The notes: a model not told the origin generated them from the sequence alone. A DNA stretch of 64,000 nucleotides from Hyphomicrobiales bacterium (GCA_016710435.1 JADJVV010000001.1:496001-560000); one strand, 5' to 3'. Shown: positions 1 to 8,305, counted from the first letter of the stretch. Numbers and translations are program-made.

Positions 1-282
1 GCAGACTCAACGAAATTCGAAACATCGCTTCAGCGCTTTGAAAAAGCCCTGAAGCTGGTGGAGGCCTCATTGGCCCGCAAGCGGGATGAAAACGCCCGCC
101 TGAAGACGCTTGAAATCGAGAAGGCCACGCTCGAATCAGACCGTCAGCGCATGGATCGCGAACTCGCGCAGGTGCGCGTGAAGGCGCAGGAGTTGGTGGA
201 TACATCGAAACAGGCCGTGGGCAAGATCGACAGCGCCATGTCGCGCATCCGCTCCGTGCTGCACTCCAACAGCGGTCAATAG
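1..282 (+). CDS. DUF4164 family coiled-coil protein, 3' part
   Basis: The frame is open from the first base of the window (reading ADSTKFETSL), so the gene begins to the left and only about its last 93 residues are seen. The visible part is almost entirely charged and heptad-like (RKRDENARLKTLEIEK), predicting one long coiled coil, with a short C-terminal tail. This matches the small DUF4164 proteins that alphaproteobacteria carry directly upstream of zapA. It ends 11 bases before the zapA ATG, so the two are very probably cotranscribed. The function is not established; the location suggests a cell-division accessory role (inference). The GTG at 58 is only an internal codon. Confidence 0.8.
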   Translation, partial: ADSTKFETSLQRFEKALKLVEASLARKRDENARLKTLEIEKATLESDRQRMDRELAQVRVKAQELVDTSKQAVGKIDSAMSRIRSVLHSNSGQ

Positions 283-293
283 GGGTGAGCGGA

Positions 294-638
294 ATGGCCA
301 ATGTCGTCGTCAATATCGCCGGTCGTCCCTACACCATGCAGTGTCCGGACGGTGAAGAAGATCATCTGAAGGAACTCGCCAAGCTGCTCGACGCCGAGGT
401 GGGCCGCATCCGCCAGAGTGTTGGCGCCATCGGCGATATCCGCCAGCTGGTGATGGCGGGCCTCATGGTGGCCGATCGCCTCTCGGAGGCGACGCGCAAG
501 ATCGAAGACCTGCAGGATCAGCTCAACGGCCTGCGCGTGAGCCGCGACCAGGCCCAGGCGCACATCCGCCAGCAGGACGAGAACTTCGCCAAGGCCCTCG
601 AAATCGCCGCGCAGAAACTGGAAGAGATGGCGCACTGA
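294..638 (+). CDS. zapA: Cell division protein ZapA
   Basis: A 114-residue protein starting MANVVVNIAGRPY, the usual ZapA N-terminus, with a globular N-terminal domain (about residues 1-50) and a C-terminal coiled coil rich in Glu, Gln and Arg (about 65-110). ZapA binds FtsZ at midcell and promotes bundling of the Z ring. The ATG at 294 was chosen because it gives the canonical N-terminus; a GTG at 285 would add only three residues. It follows the DUF4164 gene. In many alphaproteobacteria a 6S RNA gene lies just after zapA, but here the next gene, on the other strand, ends only 9 bases downstream. Confidence 0.92.
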   Translation: MANVVVNIAGRPYTMQCPDGEEDHLKELAKLLDAEVGRIRQSVGAIGDIRQLVMAGLMVADRLSEATRKIEDLQDQLNGLRVSRDQAQAHIRQQDENFAKALEIAAQKLEEMAH

Positions 639-646
639 GAAGCGCG

Positions 647-1060
647 TCACTTCACATCGCACCGCTGATAACTGACCGGCTTGCGTTCCTTGGGGCTGGC
701 CCCCTTCGTGGTGAGCTTGACCGAGAAGGTGGTGGGCGAGGTGCGGGTGTATTCGTAGCTCTCAACCGACATGTCGATGTCCTCTCCGCACGCCGCCGTG
801 AGGGCCCAGCGCCTGGCTCCGAGCGTCTTCACCTTCGACCAGCCACAACCGCCTTCCCAGTAGGAGATGCCTTCCGCCGTGACCGACCACGGCACGGTGC
901 CGATCGATTCTGTCGCGCCGTGCTTCAGCGCCTTCAGCTTCGTGCAGCCGTCTGTGCTGAGCACATAAGTGCCGTCGATGAAGCCGGCCTTCTGCTGCGC
1001 GGCGGCAGGCCACGTGAAGATGGTGAGCAGGACAAGGGCGGGTGCGAGTCGGTGACGCAT
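647..1060 (-). CDS. Small secreted protein of unknown function
   Basis: A 137-residue protein. The ATG at 1060 is chosen because GGAGGA lies 5 bases upstream and because it opens a typical Sec signal peptide (MRHRLAPALVLLTIFTWPAAA, likely cut after AAA near residue 20). The mature part, about 115 residues, has five cysteines, which would allow disulfides in the periplasm, and looks like a small beta-rich domain (GTYVLSTDGCTKLK). I do not recognise a family. It converges on zapA with an 8-base gap, and the divergent neighbour encodes an exported SH3-like protein, so this may be a small envelope cluster (inference). Confidence 0.75.
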   Translation of the reverse strand: MRHRLAPALVLLTIFTWPAAAQQKAGFIDGTYVLSTDGCTKLKALKHGATESIGTVPWSVTAEGISYWEGGCGWSKVKTLGARRWALTAACGEDIDMSVESYEYTRTSPTTFSVKLTTKGASPKERKPVSYQRCDVK

Positions 1061-1189
1061 GACGGGTCCTCCAGTGACATCACAACACTTGCGCGGAGTG
1101 ATGTGAATGAAGCACAACCGCAGCGTTCAGGCCATGTTCAGCTTGATCGCGGCACAGTGCAGACAACACACACCGGAAGGACCTTCCCC

Positions 1190-1504
1190 ATGTTGCTGAA
1201 ACCCATCACAGCCCTCGCTGCCGCCGCCCTGCTCGCCACGCTCGCCGCCGCACCCGCTGAGGCACAGTATTGTGAAGGCACGGTGCACGGTCTCTCCAAG
1301 CATTATGATCCGGACACGGGCGCGGGTTTTCTCGCCGTGCGCGCCAAGCCCAAGGCGTCGTCGCACCAGCGCGGTGAACTCTTCAACGGCGACAAGGTGG
1401 AAATCTTTGACCGCAAGGGCAACTGGTACCGCGTGGCCCCCGTCGATGGCGGGCCGGAAGGCTGGGCCAACGTCCGCTGGATCTGGAACGACTGCAACTA
1501 TTGA
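1190..1504 (+). CDS. Exported SH3-domain protein
   Basis: A 104-residue protein with a signal peptide (MLLKPITALAAAALLATLAA, cleavage near APAEAQ). One bacterial SH3-like domain follows: GFLAVRAKPKASS at about residues 45-58, then LFNGDKVEIFDRKGNWYRVA and GWANVRWI, the classic SH3b pattern. Such domains bind peptidoglycan or act as periplasmic adaptors. The ATG at 1190 has GGAAGGA 8 bases upstream. Two cysteines flank the domain (residues 27 and 102) and could form a disulfide. A rho-independent terminator follows, so it is probably monocistronic. Confidence 0.85.
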   Translation: MLLKPITALAAAALLATLAAAPAEAQYCEGTVHGLSKHYDPDTGAGFLAVRAKPKASSHQRGELFNGDKVEIFDRKGNWYRVAPVDGGPEGWANVRWIWNDCNY

Positions 1505-1523
1505 TCAGTGTCCCTCGGGACGG

Positions 1524-1569
1524 ACAGGACGGACGGGGCAGCCCGCAAGGGCTGTCCTGTTTGTTTTTG
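1524..1569 (+). terminator. Rho-independent terminator after the SH3-domain gene
   Basis: Stem GGCAGCCC (1537-1544), GCAA tetraloop, GGGCTGTC (1549-1556, with one G-U pair), followed by CTGTTTGTTTTTG. An alternative longer pairing uses ACAGGAC (1524-1530) with GTCCTGT (1554-1560). The stem with T-rich tail lies 20-60 bases after the stop codon. Confidence 0.75.
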
Positions 1570-1614
1570 CACACATGTCTGGTTAGTCTCAGCCCCCTTG
1601 CAGGAGTTCCCGAC

Positions 1615-2157
1615 ATGGCCAAGCGCAACGACAGCCTCATCGCCACACTCGCTGAACGCTTCACCGCAAACAGGCCGCGCCATGACGGCGTGGCATGGGA
1701 TGCCGTGGCGGCGAAACTCGCAGGCAACGCCAAGGCCCTCGCCGCACTCGACGCCATGGAGACGAGCGGCGGGGAACCTGACGTCACCGGCATCGATGCC
1801 GCATCGGGCAAGATCATCTTCTGTGATTGCGCCGCGGAAAGCCCGTCGGGCCGCCGCAGCCTGTGCTTCGACAAGGCTGCGCGCGATGGGCGCAAAGAGA
1901 ACAAGCCCAAGGGCAGCGCGCTGGAAACGGCGAAAGAGATGGGCATCGACCTGCTGACGGAAGACGAATACCGCGCCCTGCAAAGGCTCGGCACCTTCGA
2001 CCTCAAGACCTCAAGCTGGATTGCAACGCCCGAGAAAATCCGCGCCCGCGGTGGCGCACTGTTTTGCGACCGCCGCTACGACCACGTCTTCACCTATCAC
2101 AACGGTGCTGACTCCTACTACGCGGCGCGCGGCTTCCGTGGCCGCCTGCTGGTGTGA
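1615..2157 (+). CDS. DUF4256 family protein
   Basis: A 180-residue soluble protein that matches the DUF4256 family over its whole length. Conserved stretches are GGEPDVTG (about 51-58), CDCAAESPSGRRSLC (about 70-84), the ENKP motif (about 95), MGIDLLTEDEYRALQ (about 105-120) and GGALFCDRRYDHVF with YHNGADSYYAARGFRG near the C-terminus. No enzymatic role is established for the family. The ATG at 1615 has CAGGAG 8 bases upstream. No signal peptide or membrane segment. It stands between a terminator and a cupin gene on the same strand. Confidence 0.85.
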   Translation: MAKRNDSLIATLAERFTANRPRHDGVAWDAVAAKLAGNAKALAALDAMETSGGEPDVTGIDAASGKIIFCDCAAESPSGRRSLCFDKAARDGRKENKPKGSALETAKEMGIDLLTEDEYRALQRLGTFDLKTSSWIATPEKIRARGGALFCDRRYDHVFTYHNGADSYYAARGFRGRLLV

Positions 2158-2235
2158 CGAACGGCGTGCTCTGGCCGCTTGCGGACCCGCACAATCCGCG
2201 CCACAAGCGACGGCATCACAACAAGGGCCCGCGCC

Positions 2236-2589
2236 ATGATCGATCTCACCTGCATTCCCGGACTCGCCACGCTTGACGTCGGCGCATTTGAAGACAAGCC
2301 CACCTCCATCGAAGGCAACCAGAAGGAAGCGGCCGTCTCGCTCTGGACCTCCGCCGACGGCCGTGTCGACATCGGCGTCTGGGAATGCACGCCGGGCCGC
2401 TTCACCGCCGATCGCAGCGCCTCATCCGAGTTCTGCCACTTCATCGCGGGCGAGATCGAAATGACTCACACCGACGGACGCAAGCAACGCCTGGGCCCAG
2501 GCGACGCCATCAACCTCCCCCTCGGTTGGAAAGGCGAATGGCGTGTGCTCAAACACGTGCGGAAACTTTATGTGATCACGAAGGGGTAA
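2236..2589 (+). CDS. Cupin-domain protein (EutQ-like cupin_3)
   Basis: A 117-residue single-domain cupin of the DUF861/EutQ-like type. The pattern VGVWECTPGRF is echoed by IGVWECTPGRFTADRSASSEFCHFIAGEIEMT (about 48-78) with GPGDAINLPLGWKGEW after it. The metal-ligand histidines are incomplete relative to metal-binding cupins, as is common in this subgroup, so catalysis cannot be assumed. Substrate unknown. The start at 2236 follows a purine-rich stretch without a strong ribosome site. A cotranscription with the DUF4256 gene 78 bases upstream is possible. Confidence 0.8.
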   Translation: MIDLTCIPGLATLDVGAFEDKPTSIEGNQKEAAVSLWTSADGRVDIGVWECTPGRFTADRSASSEFCHFIAGEIEMTHTDGRKQRLGPGDAINLPLGWKGEWRVLKHVRKLYVITKG

Positions 2590-2604
2590 AGGCCATCATT
2601 GAAA

Positions 2605-2937
2605 TTATGGCGCTCCGCCGACGTTTCCCTGTCCAGCGCCAGAATCGGAACGCTCGGCCTCATGGGCTTCGCCGTGATCTCCTCGAAACGGTGAATGCGG
2701 GAGGACGCGGGTCGGGTAGCAGGTGTTGACCTCTCTGGGACAGAAACCAACATTCTTGTCGCCCACCGATACGACAATGTCCCCGTTGCCGTGCACGTTC
2801 ATCTTGCAGCCTTTCGTGCGCCCACACGCGGACCTCACTTCGCCCCTTGTCGGATTGGCCGTGGTGGATGCGTGGGCCTGCGCGAATGCTGACAGAAGGA
2901 TGATTGCTGCAAGCGAATAGGCATGTGAGCGTTTCAT
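2605..2937 (-). CDS. Small secreted Cys-containing protein, unknown function
   Basis: A 110-residue protein whose ATG at 2937 has GGAGG just upstream and opens a clear signal peptide (MKRSHAYSLAAIILLSAFA, cleavage after AHA near residue 23). The mature part contains four cysteines in two pairs (SACGRTKGCK and GFCPREVNTCYP) and a small GNGDIVVSV core. The last 30 residues are rich in Glu, Gly and Ser and look unstructured, so the reading frame there could be longer than the functional domain. No family recognised. It converges on the cupin gene with a 15-base gap. Confidence 0.6.
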   Translation of the reverse strand: MKRSHAYSLAAIILLSAFAQAHASTTANPTRGEVRSACGRTKGCKMNVHGNGDIVVSVGDKNVGFCPREVNTCYPTRVLPHSPFRGDHGEAHEAERSDSGAGQGNVGGAP

Positions 2938-3166
2938 GATGACCTCCGGTTTTGCTGTATATGCCCGCCTTGTTTGAAGGCAGCCCGATGAATGTGGCCT
3001 GAGACACGTGTTCATGACGCATTCATCGATGCTTTCGTGGCGTGAATGACGACGGCAAAGAGGATGCGGCTTTCAGGACGGCTGTCACCAATGGTCTTTT
3101 GCATCTGTGACAGCCTGCAGGATGGCTGTGCCGGCCAAGGCCGCGAGGGGATCGCTGTTCGTCAAA

Positions 3167-5485
3167 CTACCGCTTCGGCCCCCGCCATGTCCGCGTGCCC
3201 GGCTTGCCGCCCTTGGAGCCCGCCTTGCGGTCACCCGGTTTGGGGGCGGGCCATGAGGCCGTGGCCGGTTTGATGCGGGTGGAGCCGCCGTCGCTGGTGG
3301 GGTCTTTCGCCAGCGGATCGTCCAGCACCGCAAGCTCCAGCGCCTTCAGCCGCTTCACCTCGTCGCGCAGGCGCGCAGCTTCCTCGAATTCCAGGTTGGC
3401 GGCGGCGTCGCGCATCTTCTTTTCCATGTCGGCCAGAACCTTTTCCAGGTTGTGGCCCATGAGCGGGCCATCCTCGGCGAGGCCCGCATCGACCTGCACG
3501 TGGTCCTGCTCGTAGACGCTCTTGAGAATGTCGTGGATGTTGCGCTTGATTGACTGCGGCGTGATGCCGTGGGCAGTGTTGTAAGCTTCCTGCTTGGCGC
3601 GGCGGCGGTTGGTTTCCGCCATGGCGCGTTCCATCGAGCCGGTGATGGAATCGGCATACATGATGACGCGGCCCTCGACGTTGCGCGCGGCGCGGCCGAT
3701 GGTCTGGATCAGCGAGGTTTCGCTGCGCAGGAAGCCTTCCTTGTCGGCATCGAGAATGGCGACGAGCGCGCACTCCGGAATGTCGAGGCCTTCGCGCAGC
3801 AGGTTGATGCCGACAAGCACGTCGAATGCGCCGAGCCGCAGGTCGCGCAGGATCTCGATGCGCTCCAGCGTGTCGATGTCGGAATGCATGTAGCGCACCC
3901 TGACACCCTGCTCGTGCATGTATTCCGTGAGGTCCTCCGCCATGCGCTTGGTGAGCGTCGTCACCAGCACGCGATAGCCCTGCGCCGCCACCTTCTTGCA
4001 TTCGTCGATCACGTCATCGACCTGCGTTTTCACCGGACGGATGATGACGGGCGGATCAATGAGGCCGGTGGGGCGGATCACCTGTTCGGCGAACACGCCA
4101 TCGGCCTGCTTCATCTCCCACGGGCCGGGCGTGGCCGAGACATAGATGGTCTGCGGCCGCATCGCGTCCCATTCCTCGAACCGCAAGGGACGGTTGTCGA
4201 TGCAGCTTGGCAGGCGGAAACCGAATTCCGCCAGCGTGGCCTTGCGGTTGTAGTCGCCGCGGAACATGCCGCCGATCTGCGGCACGGTGACATGGCTTTC
4301 GTCGATGAAGACGAGGCAGTTGTCCGGCAGGTATTCGAACAGCGTCGGCGGCGGCTCGCCCGGCTGGCGGCCCGTGAGATAGCGCGAATAGTTCTCGATG
4401 CCGGCGCAGGAGCCCGTCGCCATCATCATCTCGAGGTCGAACATGGTGCGCTGTTCCAGGCGCTGCGACTCGAGGATGCGGCCCGCCGCATTGAACTCGC
4501 CGAGACGGATGCGCAGGTCTTCCTTGATGCGCATGGCCGCCTGCTCCAGCGTCGGCTTGGGCGTCACGTAATGCGAGTTGGAATAGACCTTCACGCTCTG
4601 CAGCTCGGCGCGCTTCTGCCCGGTCAGTGGATCGAATTCGGTGATCGCCTCCACCTCGTCGCCGAACAGCGAGAAGCGCCAGGCCCGGTCATCGAGATGC
4701 GACGGAAACAGTTCGATCGTATCTCCCCGCACCCGGAAAGTGCCGCGCACGAAATTCTGGTCGTTGCGCTTGTAGTGCAGCGCCACGAGATCAGCGAGCA
4801 GCTGCCGCTGCGGAAAGCGCGCCCCCTTCTTGATGGCGAAGGTCATGGCCGAATAGGTTTCCACGTCACCGATGCCGTAGATGCAGGAGACGGAGGCCAC
4901 CACGACAACATCATCACGTTCCAGCAGCGCCCGCGTGGCCGAGTGGCGCATGCGGTCGATCTGCTCGTTGATGGAACTTTCCTTCTCGATGTAGGTGTCG
5001 GTGCGCGCCACGTAGGCTTCGGGCGTGTAGTAGTCGTAGTAGGAAACGAAATATTCCACCGCGTTGTTGGGGAAGAAGCTCTGGAACTCGCCGTAGAGCT
5101 GCGCCGCCAGCGTCTTGTTGGGCGCGAGGATCAGCGCCGGGCGGTTGGTGCGCGCGATCACCTGCGCCATGGTGTAGGTCTTGCCGGAACCGGTGACGCC
5201 GAGCAGAACCTGGTCACGCTCGGCGGCATTGGCGCCATTCACCAGCTCGGCGATGGCCGTGGGCTGGTCGCCCTTGGGTTCGTATTCGGAAACAAGCTGG
5301 AAGCGCTGCCCGCCTTCCGATTTTGGTGGCTTGGGCGGCTTCTGCGGGGTGAAATGGGCAAGCGGCACGAAATCCGGCCGCAGCGACTCCAAGCCCGCCC
5401 GCGCGCTCTCCGGCAACACCGGAACGCCCTCCAACCGGGCCTGCGGCATCTCCGCAAACCCACCCTCCTGCCGAGAATGACCCAT
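3167..5485 (-). CDS. uvrB: Excinuclease ABC subunit B
   Basis: DNA helicase-like damage-verifying subunit of nucleotide excision repair, acting with UvrA and UvrC in the cytoplasm. Seen: Walker A GVTGSGKTYT (about residue 95), the beta-hairpin region FVSYYDYYTPEAY that clamps DNA, the DESH box (FIDESHVT), motif SATPGPWE, motif V-VI GINLLREGLDIPE and QTIGRAARN, and the C-terminal UVR motif (LEFEEAARLRDEVKRL) that contacts UvrC. At 772 residues it is longer than the usual 670: about 65 extra N-terminal residues, rich in Pro and Lys, and about 45 basic Gly/Lys/Arg residues after the UVR motif. The ATG at 5485 has no clear ribosome site; the ATG at 5449 is a realistic alternative. Confidence 0.96.
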   Translation of the reverse strand: MGHSRQEGGFAEMPQARLEGVPVLPESARAGLESLRPDFVPLAHFTPQKPPKPPKSEGGQRFQLVSEYEPKGDQPTAIAELVNGANAAERDQVLLGVTGSGKTYTMAQVIARTNRPALILAPNKTLAAQLYGEFQSFFPNNAVEYFVSYYDYYTPEAYVARTDTYIEKESSINEQIDRMRHSATRALLERDDVVVVASVSCIYGIGDVETYSAMTFAIKKGARFPQRQLLADLVALHYKRNDQNFVRGTFRVRGDTIELFPSHLDDRAWRFSLFGDEVEAITEFDPLTGQKRAELQSVKVYSNSHYVTPKPTLEQAAMRIKEDLRIRLGEFNAAGRILESQRLEQRTMFDLEMMMATGSCAGIENYSRYLTGRQPGEPPPTLFEYLPDNCLVFIDESHVTVPQIGGMFRGDYNRKATLAEFGFRLPSCIDNRPLRFEEWDAMRPQTIYVSATPGPWEMKQADGVFAEQVIRPTGLIDPPVIIRPVKTQVDDVIDECKKVAAQGYRVLVTTLTKRMAEDLTEYMHEQGVRVRYMHSDIDTLERIEILRDLRLGAFDVLVGINLLREGLDIPECALVAILDADKEGFLRSETSLIQTIGRAARNVEGRVIMYADSITGSMERAMAETNRRRAKQEAYNTAHGITPQSIKRNIHDILKSVYEQDHVQVDAGLAEDGPLMGHNLEKVLADMEKKMRDAAANLEFEEAARLRDEVKRLKALELAVLDDPLAKDPTSDGGSTRIKPATASWPAPKPGDRKAGSKGGKPGTRTWRGPKR

Positions 5486-5592
5486 GGGCAGGGATATAGG
5501 GGTTCAAGCGGGATGGTGGAAGGGCGGGTGCTGACAGGGGGTGACAGGAGGGGGAAAATTCGGTTCACAAAGCGAGTACAGTCCCTTGAAGC

Positions 5593-6489
5593 CTATTTCT
5601 TGAATTTTTCCTTTCGATGCCACTCCAGATAGGCAGGATGCGGCGCGTGTGCCACGTTCACCGGAACTTTAGCTTTCATATCCTTGTTCAGGAAATGGGA
5701 CACATCTTCATTGAGGTGGCGAGAAACAAGAATTGTTAGGTCATCCGCCAAGGATAACATTCCCCTGTCGAACATCCAGTGGACCGTTCCTGACAGTGCC
5801 AGCCCATTTCTGATCCAGTCATTTCCACCGTTTTCAACTGGGCGGATATGCGCAGCTTCGACTTCTGGTCTTCCGCGACCATTTATGAGTTTGAGGTTTG
5901 TGAAAGCGCAAGTCCGATCATAGGCTACACGTACATTTTGCCGAAATTTGATATCGCGCCATTTTCGGCGAGTCAGCAATTCCACAACTGGTCGATCAAA
6001 CTCCGCATCTATGATTTCTGGCTGAGGCGATTCTGAAAATGCGTCCATATGATTGGCATAGTCAGGGGCATTGCGATCTGGCCAAGCCTCCGGAGTCGAG
6101 AGGCCGGCACTTACAATGGTCGCAAATTCGGCATCCTCAAGCATGCGGACTGCTTGAACTTTGTAACCTTGATTGATAATGCCACTACGTTCGACCAGGC
6201 GGCGCTCAAAACCACCACCCTCCTTGTATTCCACAGGTCGGTCAAAATCGATGTAGTAGTCCAGAAAAGCATAGTGAAGGCCTGCATGTTCCAGATCAGG
6301 CTCAACTGATTTCACCAGAGCAATGCCCGTATAGTAACGCCCCCGTAAACCTTTCACCGGGCCATAGTACACAATCCAATCATTCAAAGACTTCGCGACT
6401 CGCGAAAGATAGGATTGGGGGAAATGATATTTGATCCCCGTCTCATCCTTATATCCGCTGTCAGGCTTGTGATAGAAAACTGCTTTCAT
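5593..6489 (-). CDS. HNH_2-type endonuclease, orphan
   Basis: A 298-residue protein. The C-terminal third carries an HNH_2 nuclease signature: CAFTNLKLINGRGRPEVEA followed by AHIRPVENGGNDWIRNGLAL and a final His in SGTVHWMFDRG (about residues 195-245). The N-terminal about 150 residues start MKAVFYHKPDSGYKDE and YHFPQSYLSRV and resemble the reader-like domain at the front of other predicted restriction HNH proteins (family memory, not tested). No methylase is next to it, so a modification-dependent or solitary nuclease is more likely than a classical R-M system (inference). The gene is clearly AT-richer than its neighbours, suggesting transfer. Confidence 0.8.
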   Translation of the reverse strand: MKAVFYHKPDSGYKDETGIKYHFPQSYLSRVAKSLNDWIVYYGPVKGLRGRYYTGIALVKSVEPDLEHAGLHYAFLDYYIDFDRPVEYKEGGGFERRLVERSGIINQGYKVQAVRMLEDAEFATIVSAGLSTPEAWPDRNAPDYANHMDAFSESPQPEIIDAEFDRPVVELLTRRKWRDIKFRQNVRVAYDRTCAFTNLKLINGRGRPEVEAAHIRPVENGGNDWIRNGLALSGTVHWMFDRGMLSLADDLTILVSRHLNEDVSHFLNKDMKAKVPVNVAHAPHPAYLEWHRKEKFKK

Positions 6490-6748
6490 CGCCCTGTTGA
6501 ATTCTCAGAACCGAAATCTGGCAATTGCTTTGGCCATTGCTAAGCAGGCTAAGCAACTTAAGAGGGCAGATCAATGGTCGCCGAGACCGTGTTCAACATT
6601 AGTTGGAATCGGAAGAAAAAATTTCAATTTTCCGTCACCCAGACGTCAGGACGAGTCCCGGGTTCCAGGTGTCGCGGCGGTTGAAAGTCTGGATTTTGCC
6701 TGCCGTCAGCATGACGGATGAGCCGGAGCCAGCCGAAGGGCGTGCGCC
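6490..6748. other. Non-coding gap, AT-rich then GC-rich
   Basis: The first 130 bases continue the AT-rich composition of the HNH gene and probably hold its promoter. The rest is GC-rich and has a small dyad, CCGTCA (6699-6704) facing TGACGG (6709-6714), possibly part of a dispersed palindromic repeat. No gene, RNA or terminator was recognised. Confidence 0.3.
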
Positions 6749-7549
6749 CTACAACCTCGCCGCTTCCGCCAGGGCCTTTTTCATTTCCGGCAGCAATTCC
6801 CCATTGGCGGCGATGTAGCCGCCGGTGTGGAGGGGGTCGCCATCGCTCTTGAGGGCGGAGACGAAGCCGCCGGATTCGCGGATGAACAGCAGGCCGGCCG
6901 CCATGTCCCAGGCGTTGAGGCCATCGCACCAGGCGGCATCGAGGCGGCCGCAGGCGACCCAGGCGAGTTCGATTGCCGTCGAGCCGAGCACGCGCAGGCC
7001 CATGGTGCGGGCTTGCAGCACGGCCATCTGGTTGCGGTGCTCCACATGCATCTTGGGTTGGCCCATGTGCGGAATATTGGTGGAGACCAGCGCCTCCGGC
7101 AGCGTCTTGCGTGATGATACCCGCATGCGCTTGTTGTTGAGGAAGGCACCCTGCCCCTTCTCGCTGTGGAACAATTCGTCCGTGATCGGATTATATGTCA
7201 CGCCTACCACGATCTCGCCCTTGCGCTCCAGCGCCACGGTCAGCGCAAAATAGGGAAGCGCGTGCATGAAGTTCGAAGTGCCGTCGATGGGATCGATGAT
7301 GAAGCGGTGATCGGGGTCCTGGCCCTTGCTGCCGCCCTCCTCCTCGCCGAGGAAGCCATACGTGGGACGGGCCTTCGCCAGCTCTTCACGCAACAGCTTC
7401 TCCGCCTTCTTGTCGGAGGCGGTGACGAAATCGCCGGGGCCCTTCTGCGACACCACAAGGCTCGCCACTTCGCCATAGTCCCGCTGCACGCCGCGGGCGG
7501 CCTTGCGCACGGCATTGATCATCACGGTGAGAACGGGCGAATGGGACAC
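6749..7549 (-). CDS. suhB: Inositol monophosphatase family protein (SuhB-like)
   Basis: A 266-residue Mg-dependent phosphatase of the inositol monophosphatase fold. Metal-binding and catalytic motifs are present: GEEEGG (about 68-73), DPIDGTSNFMHALP (about 86-99) and NAWDMAAG (about 218-225), as required for the three-metal mechanism. Family members hydrolyse inositol-1-phosphate or related sugar phosphates, and E. coli SuhB also binds the transcription machinery. In alphaproteobacteria this protein is usually annotated SuhB. Length is normal. No signal peptide; cytosolic. It stands alone between the gap after the HNH gene and a DUF2934 gene on the same strand. Confidence 0.92.
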   Translation of the reverse strand: MSHSPVLTVMINAVRKAARGVQRDYGEVASLVVSQKGPGDFVTASDKKAEKLLREELAKARPTYGFLGEEEGGSKGQDPDHRFIIDPIDGTSNFMHALPYFALTVALERKGEIVVGVTYNPITDELFHSEKGQGAFLNNKRMRVSSRKTLPEALVSTNIPHMGQPKMHVEHRNQMAVLQARTMGLRVLGSTAIELAWVACGRLDAAWCDGLNAWDMAAGLLFIRESGGFVSALKSDGDPLHTGGYIAANGELLPEMKKALAEAARL

Positions 7550-7728
7550 GGGCGGATTTCCTTCTTGGCAGGGGCCGCCGATAGCAAGATGGCGGCGTGA
7601 AGGCTAGTGCCTCGTGCCGCAAGGCTGGCCAGCGCCGGACCTTGAGGCACCAGACGTTTGAACTGGACCCGAGCTGTACCGCATCCGCCACGCCCTATGC
7701 CTGGCCGGAACGGATCGGCCTCTCGACG

Positions 7729-8154
7729 TCAGCGGGCCGCCCTGGCCTTGTCGGTCTTGGCGCGCGGGGCATTCCCGTCCACGATGTCCTTCGCCTGCGC
7801 AATCCAGGCATCGCGGGCACTGCGCCCTTTCCATCCCAGCTTTGCATCAAGTGCGGCAAGGGCAGCGGGAGTGAGAGCGGCAATGTCGGACAAGGCCGTG
7901 AGGCCCGCCTTGGCAAGCTGTTCCTTGATCTTGGGGCCAATGCCGCCGATCAGCGATACGTCTGTCACCAGGCCGGCCTTGGCGGCGCTTGCAGCGGCGT
8001 CGGGCGTTGCATCAGGAACAACGGTTGCGGCGACGCTCGCCAGGGCCCGCTGCCAGTGGATGTCATGACGGCCATGGGGACGGCCTTCCTCCAGCCAGAA
8101 CTGGTAGGCACGGGCGCGGATGGCATCATCGTGTTCGGGCAGGACCTGCGGCAT
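7729..8154 (-). CDS. DUF2934 plus helix-hairpin-helix protein
   Basis: A 141-residue cytoplasmic protein starting at the ATG at 8154, which has GGAGAG 8 bases upstream; longer frames are open further upstream but cross a terminator. The N-terminal segment IRARAYQFWLEEGRPHGRHDIHW (in two overlapping pieces, about 11-33) is a DUF2934 motif. After an Ala-rich linker comes a helix-hairpin-helix-like domain (LIGGIGPKIKEQLAKAGL, about 80-97) of the kind seen in predicted nucleic-acid-binding and NADH-quinone-subunit-associated proteins. Function unknown; DNA or RNA binding is an inference from the HhH motif. Confidence 0.75.
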   Translation of the reverse strand: MPQVLPEHDDAIRARAYQFWLEEGRPHGRHDIHWQRALASVAATVVPDATPDAAASAAKAGLVTDVSLIGGIGPKIKEQLAKAGLTALSDIAALTPAALAALDAKLGWKGRSARDAWIAQAKDIVDGNAPRAKTDKARAAR

Positions 8155-8204
8155 GGGACTCTCCAACAATTGTCTCGGCCGAATCTCGGCCAAATCTCGG
8201 CACG

Positions 8205-8228
8205 AAAAAGGGGCGGTGAAACCGCCCC
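8205..8228 (-). terminator. Rho-independent terminator of the glycosyltransferase-like gene
   Basis: Stem GGGGCGGT (8210-8217), GAA loop, ACCGCCCC (8221-8228). Read on the minus strand it is followed directly by TTTTT (8209-8205). It lies 78 bases beyond the stop of the minus-strand gene at 8306-9208 and separates it from the DUF2934 gene. Confidence 0.8.
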
Positions 8229-8262
8229 CTAACATGCTTTTGTCAACCGAAACCATGTTCAT

Positions 8263-8299
8263 GTTGCAATGCAACACGAACGGATGCGCATGGCGCAAC
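8263..8299. repeat. Short repeat copy A with dyad core
   Basis: Core GTTGCA-A-TGCAAC (8263-8275) is a perfect 6-base inverted repeat. It is followed by ACACGAACGG and then GCGCATGGCGCAACC. A closely matching copy, with one core mismatch and small gaps, lies at 9248-9283, so the two copies bracket the gene at 8306-9208 in the same orientation. Confidence 0.55.
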
Positions 8300-8305
8300 C
8301 CCCGG

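Noticed and set aside
638..647. 6S RNA gene after zapA
   Set aside because: Alphaproteobacteria often have ssrS here, but only 8 bases separate zapA from the next gene, so there is no room.
5550..5592. LexA box upstream of uvrB
   Set aside because: A GTTC is present near 5564 but a second GTTC seven bases later is absent.
3569..5632. Long open frame on the strand opposite uvrB
   Set aside because: It is the antisense shadow of uvrB, compositionally biased, with no recognisable domains.
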